A stretch of 64,000 nt of DNA from Enchytraeus crypticus (GCA_905160935.1 CAJHZI010000657.1:593501-657500), one strand, 5' to 3'. Counted from the stretch's first letter, positions 10,264 through 22,594 are shown. Translations and numbers: made by a program. The notes: generated by a model from the letters alone, not told the origin.

Positions 10264-10484
10264 AAAAAAAGTAAACACACATTATAGTGAAATGATCAAC
10301 GATGTTGATATCTATCACTTTTAATACCACATGTTTAAATCGGTAGGAAATTTAGACCATTTTCCATATAACCAGTCCTGCGAATGTCTGAGATTTTGCT
10401 CTCGGATAAGCGTGGCTGGGATTCGAACCCACGAAGTTTCAATTCACCTCAGGACTTATCATTTAAAGCTTCGTTAAGACATTC
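10264..10484 (-). mobile_element. SINE-B, tRNA-derived SINE
   Basis: On the complement it begins GAATGTCTTAACGAAGC, has a B box GGGTTCGAATCCCAGCC, and ends AATGTGTGTTTACTTTTTTT. The tail lies 39 bp upstream of the ATP synthase start codon, so it may form part of the promoter or 5' UTR. Confidence 0.85.
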
Positions 10485-12480
10485 AAGCACACAATGCAAG
10501 TACAAGCATACAAGTTTATCAATCGGCATCTATAAGTGCTTGCACAAAGTAGGTTCAACCCGGGTTCTTACTCATGAGGTAAAGATCGAAGACCTTAATA
10601 CAGTTACACCAGCCACTATACTTCCACGCTTTATCTTCGATCTATTCATCGGCAGATCTAGTGGTAAGGTCGGATGAATTCCGACCACAGGTCAGTTGAT
10701 TTGAGTTTCATCCTCTTAAAGGATAAAAACAAAGCTAAAACAAGCTAAACCTTTATCCTAGTCCTACCCTTAGAAATGTTTTATACCCCTATTAAAAACA
10801 ATAGTTATCTGAATAAATTAGGATTATTACTAGAAGTTTTAGAACTAATTATTTTTACACAGATATTTTAAATTTCGACAATGAAAGTTAGAATTTCACG
10901 AATTTTAAATTTGTTAGTGAAAACATATAATAATGTGATATTAAACTTCTACTAGAGGCGAATATTGCAATAAATCTTACAAGGTTTTATAATTTACAGT
11001 ACTTTGCCGGTTCGGCATAACCTACAATTCTAAATACACGATTTAAACGGGATATCAGAGACTAGACACTAATCATTACTTAGCCCAACCTTACAAATTT
11101 TCTGCGAATTACATCCAGGCGTTAGAATTTATAATATCTTCAGAAATTATTAGAAAAAAACTTATGTACGACTCAAGGTCAATAATAATTTTTTTAATGT
11201 TGGTAAATTTAAACTAATACAATACGTCAAAATTAGTATGTTTTAAACACTCATACAATAAATAGCGAAAAATTAGGAAGAATGTGATAAACTTAAAATA
11301 AATGCTTTTAATAAACTTTTGTAATAAAATAACTTTGCATAAATTTGTTTTATCCACAAACCTGACCCTTCAAGATTTATAACAGTGTGACCAAATCACA
11401 CCAGAAAATTTACTAAATGTTTGATGCCACTGCTGTATACAAATTTCCGTCAGAAAGCAACAACATACCAGTTCATTGAAATGATGTTTCTTGTTAATTT
11501 TAGTATATACTTTGCTAAATTTTTCAGTATTTGCTGTCGTCAATGAATTGGCAATGATAATATAGAGCAAAATTTAACCAAATTCAAGCCGATGACAAAA
11601 GAGTCAAACTTAGACTCTAGTAAATTCAAACATCGTGGAAACCCAAAGATCTTTAAAATAAGTAGATATGGCATGACTGTTGTTTCAGCGATACCAGTTT
11701 TGTAACAAGAGCGACTTGATTTCCAGCATGCTCCATGTAATCGTGAGGGTAAACAAAGCCCCTTTGTCATTATGTGTATATAATAGTAATTTCTGTAATT
11801 TCAGATATGTTTCATGATATTCGGTCTCTGAACGTTTTTAGGATGATGTATTGTTGAGCATTTTGGCATACAAATTCCAGAAATCCGGAAACTAAGAAAA
11901 TGGGGAATATCATTTAAGAGATTTTAAATAAAATTTGTTAGCTTTTTTATTATAAAAATATACACCCAATTAATAGAAATTCGTTTCTAATAATTTGTTG
12001 TCATGACGATATATTGGATAGATGTGACGATAAATGTGCTACAAAATTGTTTCATTATCGTTCAAACGTTTTGCAAATATTCAAGAACTTCATTATTTTA
12101 TGCCTTTAATTAACGATCAGCTGATATTGTTTACCTCCGCCTAGCAAAATTAGTTGTTGGCATCTGTGCAATTCTTGAACTCAATGTTTACAATGGTTGA
12201 GATTGCCTTTGACACTACCACGGTTTTTCTTTTTTCTATGTGGAAACCATTTAAATTCTAACTAGATCCAATCGCCTCCAAGTTCTTGATTTTGACATTG
12301 CACAAAATGTTTTACTTATCGAGCTGAATTAAGCTCAAATTCTATATTGTATTACCCCATAAAATTGCACAGAATTTCAGACAAAATCAAGCCGGCGAAC
12401 AAAAAGAAGGTCTAAAAACGGTCAAAATCCAAAATCAAGAATATCAGTGCAATGTTTAATCTCCTATTGGGTTAAATAAG
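10485..12480. other. AT-rich intergenic DNA with a degraded tRNA-like segment
   Basis: At 10550-10620 the complement contains GGTTGAACC-type B-box sequence after a tRNA-like stretch, probably another SINE head. The rest to about 12350 is AT-rich single-copy DNA without a gene I can support. At about 12360-12430 a short piece matches the 3' UTR of the LINE at 13140. Confidence 0.5.
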
Positions 12481-12487
12481 ATATAAA

Positions 12488-13105
12488 TTGGAGTTCCAAG
12501 TTGTACTGTTTTATGAAGATTTTACTTTTTGCGAATCGGCTTTATTTGATATAATAGAGTATACTGCTAAATGGTGTCATGGCCAACAGTATATAGTTCG
12601 ACCTAAGCAATATCACTATCGTATTGCTACTGGCACCAGTAGGCTATTTAATAGAATTTGTTCACTCATAAATTTAGAAGTAGGCTTGAGATACGCAAAA
12701 AAATTTCCAGTCAGAGAGTTGTTGGTGTTTGGAACGGACTGCCAGAGGAGGTCGTTGAGGCCGAATCTGTCATGCAATTTAAGAATAGATATGATAAGTA
12801 TATAAAGTGTTGTAGGGAAAGGTGTGAAGTATTAATAGAAAAGTAATAGGCTGAGTCGTGGGGTTGCCCAGTCCTATTAAAGTGTATAATTTCTGATAGT
12901 TAAGTAGAGTTTATATAGTTTATTTAGCTTTTTGTATAAAATGGCTATCGTCTCTTGCTGTAATGTTTGGCATGTGTGGTTTTGAGGATGTGTAGGCCTA
13001 GGTATGTTGTAATTCGACAAGTGTTAGCATATTGAGTAGTATTAGTATCTGTTAGTGTACCGGTTAATAGTACAGGTATGCTTGTTTCCTGTATTAGTAA
13101 TAATA
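12488..13105 (+). mobile_element. LINE 3' end: reverse transcriptase C-terminus and tail
   Basis: The frame ending at 12846 carries RKKISSQRVVGVWNGLPEEV and VMQFKNRYDKY, the usual C-terminus of CR1/Jockey-like LINE proteins (NFFSQRVVNVWNSLP...FK..LD). About 250 bp of 3' UTR follow, ending in (TAA)n at about 13095-13120. 5'-truncated. Confidence 0.8.
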
Positions 13106-13139
13106 ATAATAACAACAATTAGAGTGCTACTGTCATCAA

Positions 13140-14723
13140 TGACAACATCGAGCACTATTGAGTCAAAATCAAGCCGGCGAGCAAAAGAAAGATCCAAAAC
13201 GGTGCAAATTCCAAAATCCAGGTAATCATTCCAAAGAAAAGGGAATTAAAGAAAAGGAGGCTTAGGCGCAGGTCGCTGCATGGACACTGGATGGAAAAGA
13301 GAGATGGAAAAGCTAGGTCTTCAACTGCCTATGGAACTGATCATAGGAAAGCAAAAGCCGATGTGCTTCAGATGAAGATTTCCCAAGACTGGATGTAAGA
13401 GAATTCCAGATGTGCGGTGCAGCATGCTGGAAAGAACGATTAGATAGCTTAGAGCGCGAAGGTAAGCTAGGTCTCACAAGAGTAATTAATTTAGAAGACC
13501 GAGTAACAGCAGGCTGCATCAGTTTAATCAAGTGAGACATACAAGTTTGTCCAGGGATGGTGATGGACTTATAGGTTAACGAAGCAGTTTTATAAATGAT
13601 TCGCTCTTTAATCTTTAGCCAGTGCAAAGACTTTAAAATGGGCGTAACATGTGAGTACTTGGAATTACAAAAAATTGCTCGCGCAAGAGAATTCTGAACA
13701 AACTGCAATCGATCTCACAGCCAGGGAGATTTAAAAACATGGAATTGCAGTAGTCCAATTTCGATTGCACAATGGCAGAACCAATTGTAGCAGCTGTCTC
13801 ACGTGACAAATATGGACGTATTCGACGAAGATCTCGTATATGAAAGAAACATGCTTGTGAAGTTTTAGTTATGTGTTCGTCGAAGGTTAGGTGTTTATCA
13901 AGGATAACACCGAGATTTCTCACAGAAGAAACAGGTGTCATTGTAATATCCGAAGATAACGAAAGAGTTTTCCCATTCAGCTTCAGAAGCTGTTGAGGTG
14001 TCCCAACCAACAAGAATTCAGTCTTAGATAGATTAAGTGCCAAAAAATTAGCAGACATCCAAGAGGATATAGACTGAAACTTTGTTGCAGGAGGATTTCA
14101 GCATCAGAGTAGGAGTTAGGGGTGAAACAAGTGTACAGCTGAGTGTCATCAGCATATAGTCCATGATCAATAGAATGAGAAGAGATCAGTGAGCTTAAGG
14201 GTGTTGTATATAGGTTGAAGAAGATAGGACCAAGAACGGAGCCTTGAGGCACACCATAGTTTAAGTGGGAAGGCGAAGAGATGTACTTCATCACTTTCAC
14301 ACTAAAAGAACGATCCGTCAGATAGGAGGAAAACCAATCAAGAACAATTCCACGAATACCGAACCAGGAAGAAAGACGTTCCAGAAGAATATTGTGATCA
14401 ATGGTATCAAAAGCGGCCGAAAGATCAAGCATACATAATCCAGTTAAGCGTTGTGTGCACATGGCATTAACGATAGAATTGCACACAGATAGAAGCACCG
14501 TTTCAGTTGAACGATGCTTAGTATAAGTAGCTTGATGCTTATTAAATAGATTGTTGTTAGAGAGATGAGTAGAAAACCTCTGAAGAATAATTCTTTCAGT
14601 GAGTTTAGATATGTATGACAGATTAGAAATAGGCCTGTAATTCGACAATGATTCCTTATCCAGTGTGGGCTTTTTAAGCAATGGAGTAATAACTACACGC
14701 TTAAAAGCGCAAGGGAATATGCC

Positions 14724-14764
<41 letters not shown>

Positions 14765-15131
14765 ACTATCAACGTTAATACAGGAGCAAGTATGTGAATA
14801 CACTTCTTTAAAAGAGAGTTTGGGATAGGGTCCCAATGTTTGGCTGGAGAGTCTAAAACTAATTTAGTAATCTCTTCAATTGCAACTGGAGTGAAATTAG
14901 AAAGCTCATCCTTGGAATAAGTCTCTACTGGAGTATGAGGAGTAGAGTTAGGAGCTGGAGAGAAAAATGCTCTTAGATTGCTTATCTTATCACTAAAGTA
15001 ACTGGAAAATTGTTCAGGAAGTGACTCAACAGGAGTAGAAGGAAGAGAAGGAGAAATAGATCTATGTAAAAGATCATTAACAGTTTTCCATAATCTCTTG
15101 ACATTCACAACCTTACCGACCAAAGAGGAGT
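13140..15131 (-). mobile_element. L2/CR1-like LINE, 5'-truncated and decayed
   Basis: On the complement the reverse transcriptase core is open at 13983-14681: [52 protein letters not shown] and the catalytic YADDTQLY. Upstream (14701-15131) is the linker after the endonuclease, interrupted by a CT expansion (14728-14760) read as poly-Leu/Ser. Downstream the C-terminal part continues in two other frames (13633-14058, SVRNLGVILDKHLTFDEHI; 13313-13708, SLHWLKIKERIIYKTASLTY), so at least two frameshifts are present. No endonuclease is visible. The 3' UTR ends in (ATT)n at about 13095-13120. Confidence 0.93.
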
Positions 15132-15368
15132 AAAAAAGTAAACACGCATTATAGTGAATAATCAACTATGTTGATATCTATCACTTTTAAAATCACATGT
15201 TTAATCCGTTAGGCAATTTAGACCATTTTCCGTATAACCAGTCCAGTGAATGTCCGAGATTTTACTCTCAGATCAGCGCGACTGGGATTCGAACCCACGA
15301 GGATTCAAATCACCTTAGAATTGCAATTTAAAACTTCATGACGTTACCCCTACGCTATTTAGACATTC
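15132..15368 (-). mobile_element. SINE-B, tRNA-derived SINE
   Basis: Near-complete copy with B box GGGTTCGAATCCCAGTC on the complement and a TTTACTTTTTTA tail that meets the truncated LINE end exactly at about 15131. Confidence 0.88.
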
Positions 15369-15584
15369 ATTTGCTATTTAGAGTAGTACTCTTTCTTAGC
15401 ATTAGTACTGGTTATTAAGTAAAATATGTTTAATATGTTATGCTATGCAAGATGTGTAGGTAAGTTTTTTTAAGTGTTATAAAAATGATTTAACAGTTGT
15501 GTAAGAATAAGAACAAGAACTTAATGTTTTCCCAATTTTTGTTTACCGACCTTGACATTACATAGTGTGTGGTGTTGAGCGATA

Positions 15585-18500
15585 ATGGATAACTTTAGAT
15601 ATAACTCGAGGTTTGTTCTGCCAAACTGTTCTCTTCCACCGCCTAACTACAACATGCCTCCGCCTCCGCTACCCTACCCGAGAGGTGCCAGTGCTCCTCC
15701 ATTTAACTTCAACATACCCCCTCCTCCTGTACCATTCCACGTAGTTCCGAACTTCACACCGCCGCCCAGTTTTTCTAAATTGTCGCAATTTCCGCCTAAT
15801 TTACCCAACGTCCGGCACCCGCCACCCGTATTCGCTGCTTCGATTGCGCCAAATTTTCCTTCTTCTTTTCCAGGAAGTTCAACTGGCAGTGGGCCCCCCA
15901 CACCTACGAATTCATTGTACGGTACCGGTGTAAGAGCATGTGGTGTTGCTAATAATGGATACTCAAGCAATTATGGAGACTTATCGGCGGGCCCTAGACC
16001 CACATTCCCGCCCAGATACAGTTCTCTTGAGAGACCTCAGCTGAGAGTTAATAATTTCAACAATCAAGAACGCGTTCCTCACAGTTCTGGTCCGCGCTTT
16101 AATCACCACAATACACCGCATCGCCCGGCTGAAAAGCGTAAGCTGAATGATGCAAATAAACATTTTACGGTATGATATAAGTTTTTTAATATATTAGAAT
16201 ATTTAGATTATCTCTAAATAAGATTTAATATTGAAATATTTGATATTGACGAGTTTTCTGCTTTTTCTGCTTCTGTATTTTTTAAATATTTAATTATGTA
16301 TTTGTATGTTTAATTATGATATGTTCCTCTGTAAATCATATACTGTTAATAGTTAACTATTTAAACTATTTGTGCGAGTCAGTGAGTATTTGAATTTCCT
16401 GAAATGGAGAGTTGGATCTGGAATTGTACTTTTCAATCTGCAGAGATTGAATTCTTGCATTAATTGAAGCAATCTTTTCTTTCTGGTTTAAACCCAAAAA
16501 ACTTTACTGGCACCATTTGGACGAATCATGAGAAGTCTATAGGGGATAGATTATATTAACACTGTTGATAACAACGAGTACATTATTTTTGCTTCGTTGC
16601 GCTCGATGTTGTCTCGGAGTATAGATAAGACACGGTTGATGATGTTGATGTTAGAACGTAAAGAAGCAGAAGATTGACAAGAGAGACTTGCCAGAGAACA
16701 ACAGATTCAGCTGTGAGGTGTGTGACAGGGGGTTCAAATCCCAGCAGGTCTTTGAACAGCACATAGCTCAGCATGTTAAGGTATCTTTGAGATTTCACAT
16801 TACTGCTAACTACTTATGTCATTTATTTGTCGCTCTGTTTGATTGATTGCTGGTTTTACTACATCATCATCATCATCTTCTCTTGAATCCCAGTTTAACC
16901 ATGGTTGGGATACGAATAGTCTGTCTCAAATCCTCTCTGTCCTTCATCATATCATGTCAATCCCCTACTTGAGACTTTTCCATTAGCTTAAGTTTTTGTA
17001 GCATTTTCTGGAGCCTAGGCACTCACCAACCAAATGCCCTTTCCGACGTTGGTGTGGATCTTAGTGCTGGTTTTACTACTACACGTATGATTTAATAGGT
17101 CTTTGATTCATTGATGGATTAAATAGAATATATGAGGATTTATTGATTACATGATAGATTAATAAATCACTTAATTGACTGATTGATTGACTGATTGATG
17201 GATCGATTGACTGATTGATTGACTGATTGATTGATCGATTGACTGATTGATTGACTGATTGATTGATTGATTCCAGTGCCGTGTTGAGGACTGTCTGTAC
17301 ACTGCTCATCCTAAGCTGGTTAAGCTTCACTACGACACTGTGAGTACTAGTGATCAGTTGTCATAGTGTTAATAGAGGTTTAACTGTCATTGTTCAATCA
17401 GCTGTCGTAGTGTTAATAGAAGTTTAACAGTCATTGTTAAATCAGCTGTTATGGTGTTAATAGAGGTTTAACAGTCATTGTTAAATCAGCTGTTATGGTG
17501 TTAATAGAGGTTTAACAGTCATTGTTAAATCAGCTGTTATGGTGTTAATAGAGGTTTAACAGTCATTGTTAAATCAGCTGTTATGGTGTTAATAGATGTT
17601 TAACAGTCATTGTTAAATCAGCTGTTATGGTGTTAATAGAGGTTTAACAGTTATTGTTAAATCAGCTGTTATAGTGATAATAGAGGTTTAACAGTCATTG
17701 TTAAATCAGCTGTTATAGTGTTAATAGATGTTTAACAGTCATTGTTACATCAGCTGTTATGGTGTTAATAGAGGTTTAACAGTCATTGTTACATCAGCTG
17801 TTATAGTGATAATAGAGGTTTTACAGTCATTGTTAAATCAGCTGTTATAGTAATAGTGATAATGATAATAGTGATAATGTCATTGTTAAAGCAGCTGTTA
17901 TAGTGATAATAGAGGTTTAACAGTCATTGTTAAATCAGCTGTTATGGTGTTAATAGAGGTTTAACAGTCATTGTTAAATCAGCTGTTATGGTGTTAATAG
18001 ATGTTTAACAGTCATTGTTAAATCAGCTGTTATGGTGTTAATAGAGGTTTAACAGTCATTGTTAAATCAGCTGTTATGGTGTTAATAGAGGTTTAACAGT
18101 CATTGTTAAATCAGCTGTTATAGTGTTAATAGATGTTTAACAGTCATTGTTAAATCAGCTGTTATGGTGTTAATAGAGGTTTAACAGTCATTGTTAAATC
18201 AGCTGTTATAGTGTTAATAGAGGTTTAACAGTCAGTTCCTCTTCAAGTGCGACATATTTGTTCTGTATGGACTGCTGCACATTTTCTTTTATTTTGCTGT
18301 TGTGTTATATTGGTGGTTTTGCTACTTTAAAAACATTTTGCTGGTAAATTATTCTACACAATTCGACCCACAATTCAATAATTTTAATTTCGCAAAATAG
18401 TTGATTTATATATCTGTAGTCAACAATAGAACGTCAGTTTAACATATCATTGTGTCCCTTTTAATGGATCGACATGGAGGGTTATAGGCCTATGTAGGAA

Positions 18501-19112
18501 ATGGGACCTTAAGGTCGGCAATCATTCGGCCTGACCCCAATTAACGTACACGACTGTGTTTTTACTCACACCTCGAAAAATAAAAACCCAAGTCGCTGAG
18601 CAGTTTCGAACTTGTGACTTCACATTCATGAGGCAAGCTCTTAACAACTGTGCCACAAGATTTTCCTATTGTTTCAACAAAGTTGTGTTGTGCACAACAT
18701 AAAACAGAACTTAGAAACATTTTGTTAGTTCTGTGTGCAGCTCTTAAGCTCTTTGTGTTCTAAATGTTATCAGCAACACAGAACTGGTTTGGCAAAGAAG
18801 ATTTGGTCACTGCAATCTAAAGAAGAACTGGAGAAATGGAAGGAGGAACGAAGAAAGTAAGTTTTCGCATTGTACTGTGATTTCTGTTTAGTTACTAAAG
18901 CAGAAGAGTAAATTCCCCTAAGAATATGTCCATACTCCACATTTTGCTGGTGTCATTGAATGTAGTGTATATAGTGTATGTATTGTATGGTAGTATATTA
19001 CATGTATATGACATATGTACATTGTATGTATAAATATTATAAATCCTGGGCTCGCTCGTCACTGACGCTGCTTTTGAATGAGAAAGCTGTCGTCAGCTTT
19101 ATAAATATGTGT

Positions 19113-19171
<59 letters not shown>

Positions 19172-19223
19172 CATGTATAATATATATATATATACATGTA
19201 TATATATACTATAGATATATATG

Positions 19224-19273
<50 letters not shown>

Positions 19274-22267
19274 ATATATATATATTTATATGTATATATA
19301 TATATATATATATTTACTATACATATATATATATATACACATAGATATATTATATATACTGTATATAAATGCATAATGTATATAATATAATAAAAATGTC
19401 TAGTATCGATTGATTGCAGGAACTACCCTACAGCAGAGAACATGGAGAGAAAGAAGCAGGAGAGAGAGGATAGAAGGGCCCGAGGCATGGTCGTTGAGAA
19501 TAAATTCTTTGGGTTTGTTGGCTCTGCTCTTTTTCTCATCTGCTATCCTCTCTGAGGTGACTAATGGCAGGTCCATGACACAAATACCTGCACACTGATG
19601 ATTTCATGCTCTCTATTATTCTAATATTATTATATTATTATATTATTACTATGATACTATTATTATTATATTATTAATTATTACTATGATACTATTATTA
19701 TTATATTATTAATTATTACTATGATACTATTATTATTATATTATTAATTATTATTATGATACTATTATTATTATGATATTATTAATTATTATTATGATAC
19801 TATTATTATTAATATTACTATTAATATTATTATTGTTCTTCTACACCAGTGTAATCAGATTTAGTTGTTAGCAATAAAGTACTCGGACTTCTTCCTCTCT
19901 TTCTATCAATAAATCAATAAGAATTTAACGTCCAGTTCCTTAATCGTATTCAATTTCAAATGTTAAATTGTAGCCGATAATGAAAGTCGTTGTAAACGAT
20001 GGACTTCATTGAGCTATGAATTCATTTCTCTTTGTAGTATATCTAGAAAGCAAATTACTGCATGTATAGGTGGGACCTCTAACATCATCATCATCGTCTG
20101 ACCGATATCATCGTGATTGGAAGAGAGAATGGATATTAAATCAAGCGGTTGATTGTCGACATTTAGAATAGAATAGATAATATGTTTAATTTTCTGAAAA
20201 GGCACAAAATGCATATCGCGAGAAACATTGTTCGTCAGTGAAGATACAGAGTATCTTATCTAGCTGACTACCATGATAATCATTTTACTTACAGTTCTTA
20301 ATAGAAATAGAGCTAGTATTAGTTCATAGTTCATAATACATACAAAGTTGAACTTATAATCACATTTCCCACTGTTCTGTTTGTTTGATCTTGTAGTAGA
20401 ATGAGGGGAGGGGGTGGTAGAGGTCAGACCGGTAGAGGTCGTGGGTTCAGAGGTCACGCTAGGTACAGCTATGCTGATCAGCGCTGTAACAAGGAATCTG
20501 AAGAGAAACTACCTGAGTTCCCCGCTGTTGGTGGTGAGGCTGGTAATGCAGACGACGAAGCACCGATGGAAGTTTTGACTGATAGGCTTGCGTCAGCCAA
20601 TCAGGATCAACACGTAGCAGGTACAGTGGTGTGAACGGTGTTTAAATTTTTTTTTAAAATATGTTTTTTTTTGTTTTAAAAAACAAAAAATAACACAAAA
20701 TCAATAAAGACAGCATCTTTTTCATAGAAAATAATCTGTAAGATGTTGTGGATAACTTAAACAAATCGTTAAATTTATGATGATTTTACTGGAACCATCG
20801 TCTATGTAACATTACGTGTATAGGCTGTATAAAACTAATAATAACCATTAATAGTGATAACAACATTCTTGAGAACGTTGTTATCAGTGATGCTATCTTG
20901 TTATCAATGATGTTATCTTGTTATCACAGACAGTGGAAAAGAGAACGTTGTTATCACTGATGTTATCTTGTTATCACAGACAGTGAAAAAGAGAACGTTG
21001 TTATCACTGATGTTATCTTGTTATCACAGACAGTGGTAAAGAGAACGTTGTTATCACTGATGTTATCTTGTTATCACAGACTGTGGTAAGGAGAACGTTG
21101 TTATCACTGATGGAGCTGACGCTGCTGAGCTGAGAGAGGAGAGAGGAGGACAGAGAGAGAGTAAGAGAGAGAGAAGCAGCAGGACACAGAGAGGTAGGGG
21201 GGTACAGAGAGGCAGAGGTGGCTCTAACGACACTTCTACAACGAGACGTAGACCGGCTCTGCTTGAGAGGGTAAACCATTCACAACAATATCTAGCACTT
21301 TATAAAAATCATTCTACCATTTCTCATTGACCATTAATAGTGATAACAACATTCTTGAGAACGTTGTTATCAGTGATGTTATCTTGTTATCACAGACAGT
21401 GGTAAGGAGAACATTGTTATCAGTGGTGTTGCGTTGTTATCAGTGATGTGTTGGCCATGAGTAGTAAACTGGTTTCTGCCTTGGTTCTTCTAGATCTCTC
21501 TGCCTTCGATACAGCTGCCTTCGATACAATTGACCATGGCATTCTAATAAATAGGCTTAAATCTTGTTTTGGCATTTCTGATTCTGCTTTTTCCTTTCTT
21601 GCATCATATCTCTCATGTCACACACAATCAGTTGTTATTGGTCAAAATTGCTCTTCTGAACTACCCCTCCTACACGGTGCTGGATTTGACCCTGCACCCA
21701 CTGATCCTCCAGACACTTCTCAGTCACCTGAGCTGTTTACAGTCAGGAAGTATCCAGTCGTTTGTTGAGTTATAAATATTGCATCGTAGAGTATGGTTTA
21801 AAAATATACTTGAGTTATCAAACTGTGGTCGTAGTAGATAAACAGTGAAACTTGAGTGGTTTGGCTAATGTTAGTGTTGATAGTTAATAGTAATAGTGTT
21901 AGCTGTTAGTGGTTAATGGGTACAGCTGTTAGTGGTTGATGTACAGCTGTTAGTGGTTGATGTGTACAGCTGTTAGTGGTTGATGTGTACAGCTGTTAGT
22001 GGTTGATGTGTACAGCTGTTAGTGGTTGATGTGTACAGCTGTTAGTGGTTGAAAGGTACAGCTGTTAGTGGTTGATGTGTACAGCTGTTAGCTAATGAGA
22101 TCAGACGAGAGAGGAACATGGTGCTACAGTGTGTCAGGTACATCGCTCAGTCCTACAACCTCAAACAACAACAACAGAACTCTTGTGGAAAACAACAACA
22201 ACAACAACAGAACTCTTGTGAACAACGTACCAGCGAAATATGTGGAGATGAGATGAGATCTGATTAA
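15585..22267 (+). CDS. NUFIP1: NUFIP1, box C/D snoRNP assembly factor / FMRP-interacting zinc-finger protein
   Basis: Eight exons: 15585-16169, 16670-16780, 17277-17339, 18774-18856, 19420-19512, 20400-20620, 21080-21270 and 22085-22267. All phases agree and give 509 residues (human protein about 495). Residues 1-195 are Pro/Asn-rich and disordered. Residues about 208-255 carry a C2H2 finger ([10 protein letters not shown]...QHIAQH) followed by CRVEDC...HYDTQH. About 277-293 is [17 protein letters not shown], the conserved PEP segment that contacts SNU13/15.5K. An RG-rich stretch follows ([17 protein letters not shown]). The C-terminus [15 protein letters not shown] and VLQCVRYI matches human LLEMLLAPDIRHERN. 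The start ATAATGG at 15585 is the first ATG of the frame. The last exon adds Gln repeats and a duplicated QQQNSC motif. Role: nuclear scaffold in snoRNP assembly with the R2TP complex. Confidence 0.96.
16863..17066 (-). mobile_element. Repeat D element
   Basis: Copy in NUFIP1 intron 2, starting at the (ATC)n end and containing GAATCCCAGTTTAACCATGG and GCACTCACCAACCAAATGCC. Confidence 0.75.
17155..17272 (+). repeat. (GATT)n array before NUFIP1 exon 3 acceptor
   Basis: GATTGATTGACT-type repeats run up to GATTGATTCCAG at the acceptor. They stand where a polypyrimidine tract would be expected and offer many TTGAT/CTGAT branch-point-like motifs. Confidence 0.85.
17395..18232 (+). repeat. 44-bp tandem repeat, about 19 copies
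   Basis: Unit GTGTTAATAGAGGTTTAACA plus GTCATTGTTAAATCAGCTGTTATG, highly uniform, in NUFIP1 intron 3 starting about 55 bp after the donor. One interruption near 17850-17885 carries GATAAT repeats. Unlike the other arrays, I see no exon sequence in the unit. Confidence 0.96.
18480..18665 (-). mobile_element. tRNA-like SINE (third type)
   Basis: The complement reads CTTGTGGCACAGTTGTTAAG (A-box region) and CACAAGTTCGAAACTG (B-box-like), followed by a unique body with GGTCGGCAATCATTCGGC. Seen once in the window, in NUFIP1 intron 3. Confidence 0.65.
19041..19103 (+). mobile_element. SINE-A 3' fragment
   Basis: AAATCCTGGGCTCGCTCGTCACTGACG followed by the TTTTGAATGAGAAAGCT tail. The tRNA-like head is missing. 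Confidence 0.7.
19115..19345. repeat. (CA)n and (TA)n microsatellite block
   Basis: CA repeats pass into long, interrupted TA/TATG repeats in NUFIP1 intron 4. Short open frames here are simple-sequence artefacts. Confidence 0.95.
19610..19845. repeat. TAT/TTA-rich higher-order repeat
   Basis: A unit of about 45-50 bp (ATTACTATGATACTATTATT plus TATTATTAATT) is repeated about five times within (ATT)n. Confidence 0.9.
20880..21100 (+). repeat. 50-bp array containing NUFIP1 exon 7 acceptor and exon start, about 4-5 copies
   Basis: The unit carries CTTGTTATCACAG|ACAGTGG and GAGAACGTTGTTATCACTGA. The last unit runs into the functional exon at 21080 (ACTGTGGTAAGGAGAACGTT). The upstream copies are decoy acceptors with the first 30 or so bases of the exon. 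Confidence 0.93.
21329..21460 (+). repeat. Displaced copy of the exon-7 acceptor repeat
   Basis: The block starting CCATTAATAGTGATAACAAC and including TATCACAGACAGTGGTAAGG at 21329-21410 repeats 20845-20960, but on the far side of exon 7. The duplication therefore jumped over, or once included, the exon. Confidence 0.85.
21445..21700 (+). mobile_element. LINE reverse transcriptase fragment
   Basis: Encodes [20 protein letters not shown] and [13 protein letters not shown], an RT motif in which the core FDT is duplicated by a tandem copy of about 12 bp. Both ends are truncated. Lies in NUFIP1 intron 7. Confidence 0.8.
21905..22091 (+). repeat. 24-bp array containing NUFIP1 exon 8 acceptor, about 7 copies
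   Basis: Unit GTACAGCTGTTAGTGGTTGA plus TGT. The real acceptor is TGTACAG|CTGTTAGC at 22084/22085, and each unit repeats the CAG and the first seven exon bases CTGTTAG. Confidence 0.92.
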
Positions 22268-22400
22268 GAGTGTGAGATGAGATGAGATCTGATTAAGAGT
22301 GTGAGATGAGATGAGATCTGATTAAGAGCGCGAGATGAGATCTGATTAAGAGCGTGAGATGAGATGAGATCTGATTAAGAGCGTAGGATATCGGGAGATG
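22245..22400 (+). repeat. About 35-bp array over the NUFIP1 stop codon
   Basis: GATGAGATGAGATCTGATTAAGAG-like units repeat about five times, beginning inside the coding sequence (stop TAA at 22265-22267) and continuing into the 3' UTR. Confidence 0.9.
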
Positions 22401-22588
22401 AGATCTGATACAAAGCTGCCGGTAGAGATGTTGTTGTTGTTGTTTGGAGTTGTAATCTGCTTATCTGTAACTCTACATATTTACTCACCTATATCAATTC
22501 AATCATGTTGACTTGATGATTTGATGATCAATCGGCATCTATAAGTGTCAATCATGTTGACTTGATGATTTGAGAAATCTGTAACTCT

Positions 22589-22594
22589 AATAAA
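22589..22594 (+). other. Polyadenylation signal AATAAA, NUFIP1
   Basis: AATAAA about 320 bp after the stop, followed by a GT-rich stretch (GTCGTTGATGTC). Likely end of the NUFIP1 transcript. Confidence 0.6.

Noticed and set aside
15674-15970. 98-aa Gly-rich ORF antisense to NUFIP1 exon 1
   Set aside because: Shadow of the Pro-rich N-terminus of NUFIP1 on the opposite strand.
17395-18232. CRISPR-like array
   Set aside because: Units are contiguous direct repeats without unique spacers, in an intron of a eukaryotic gene.
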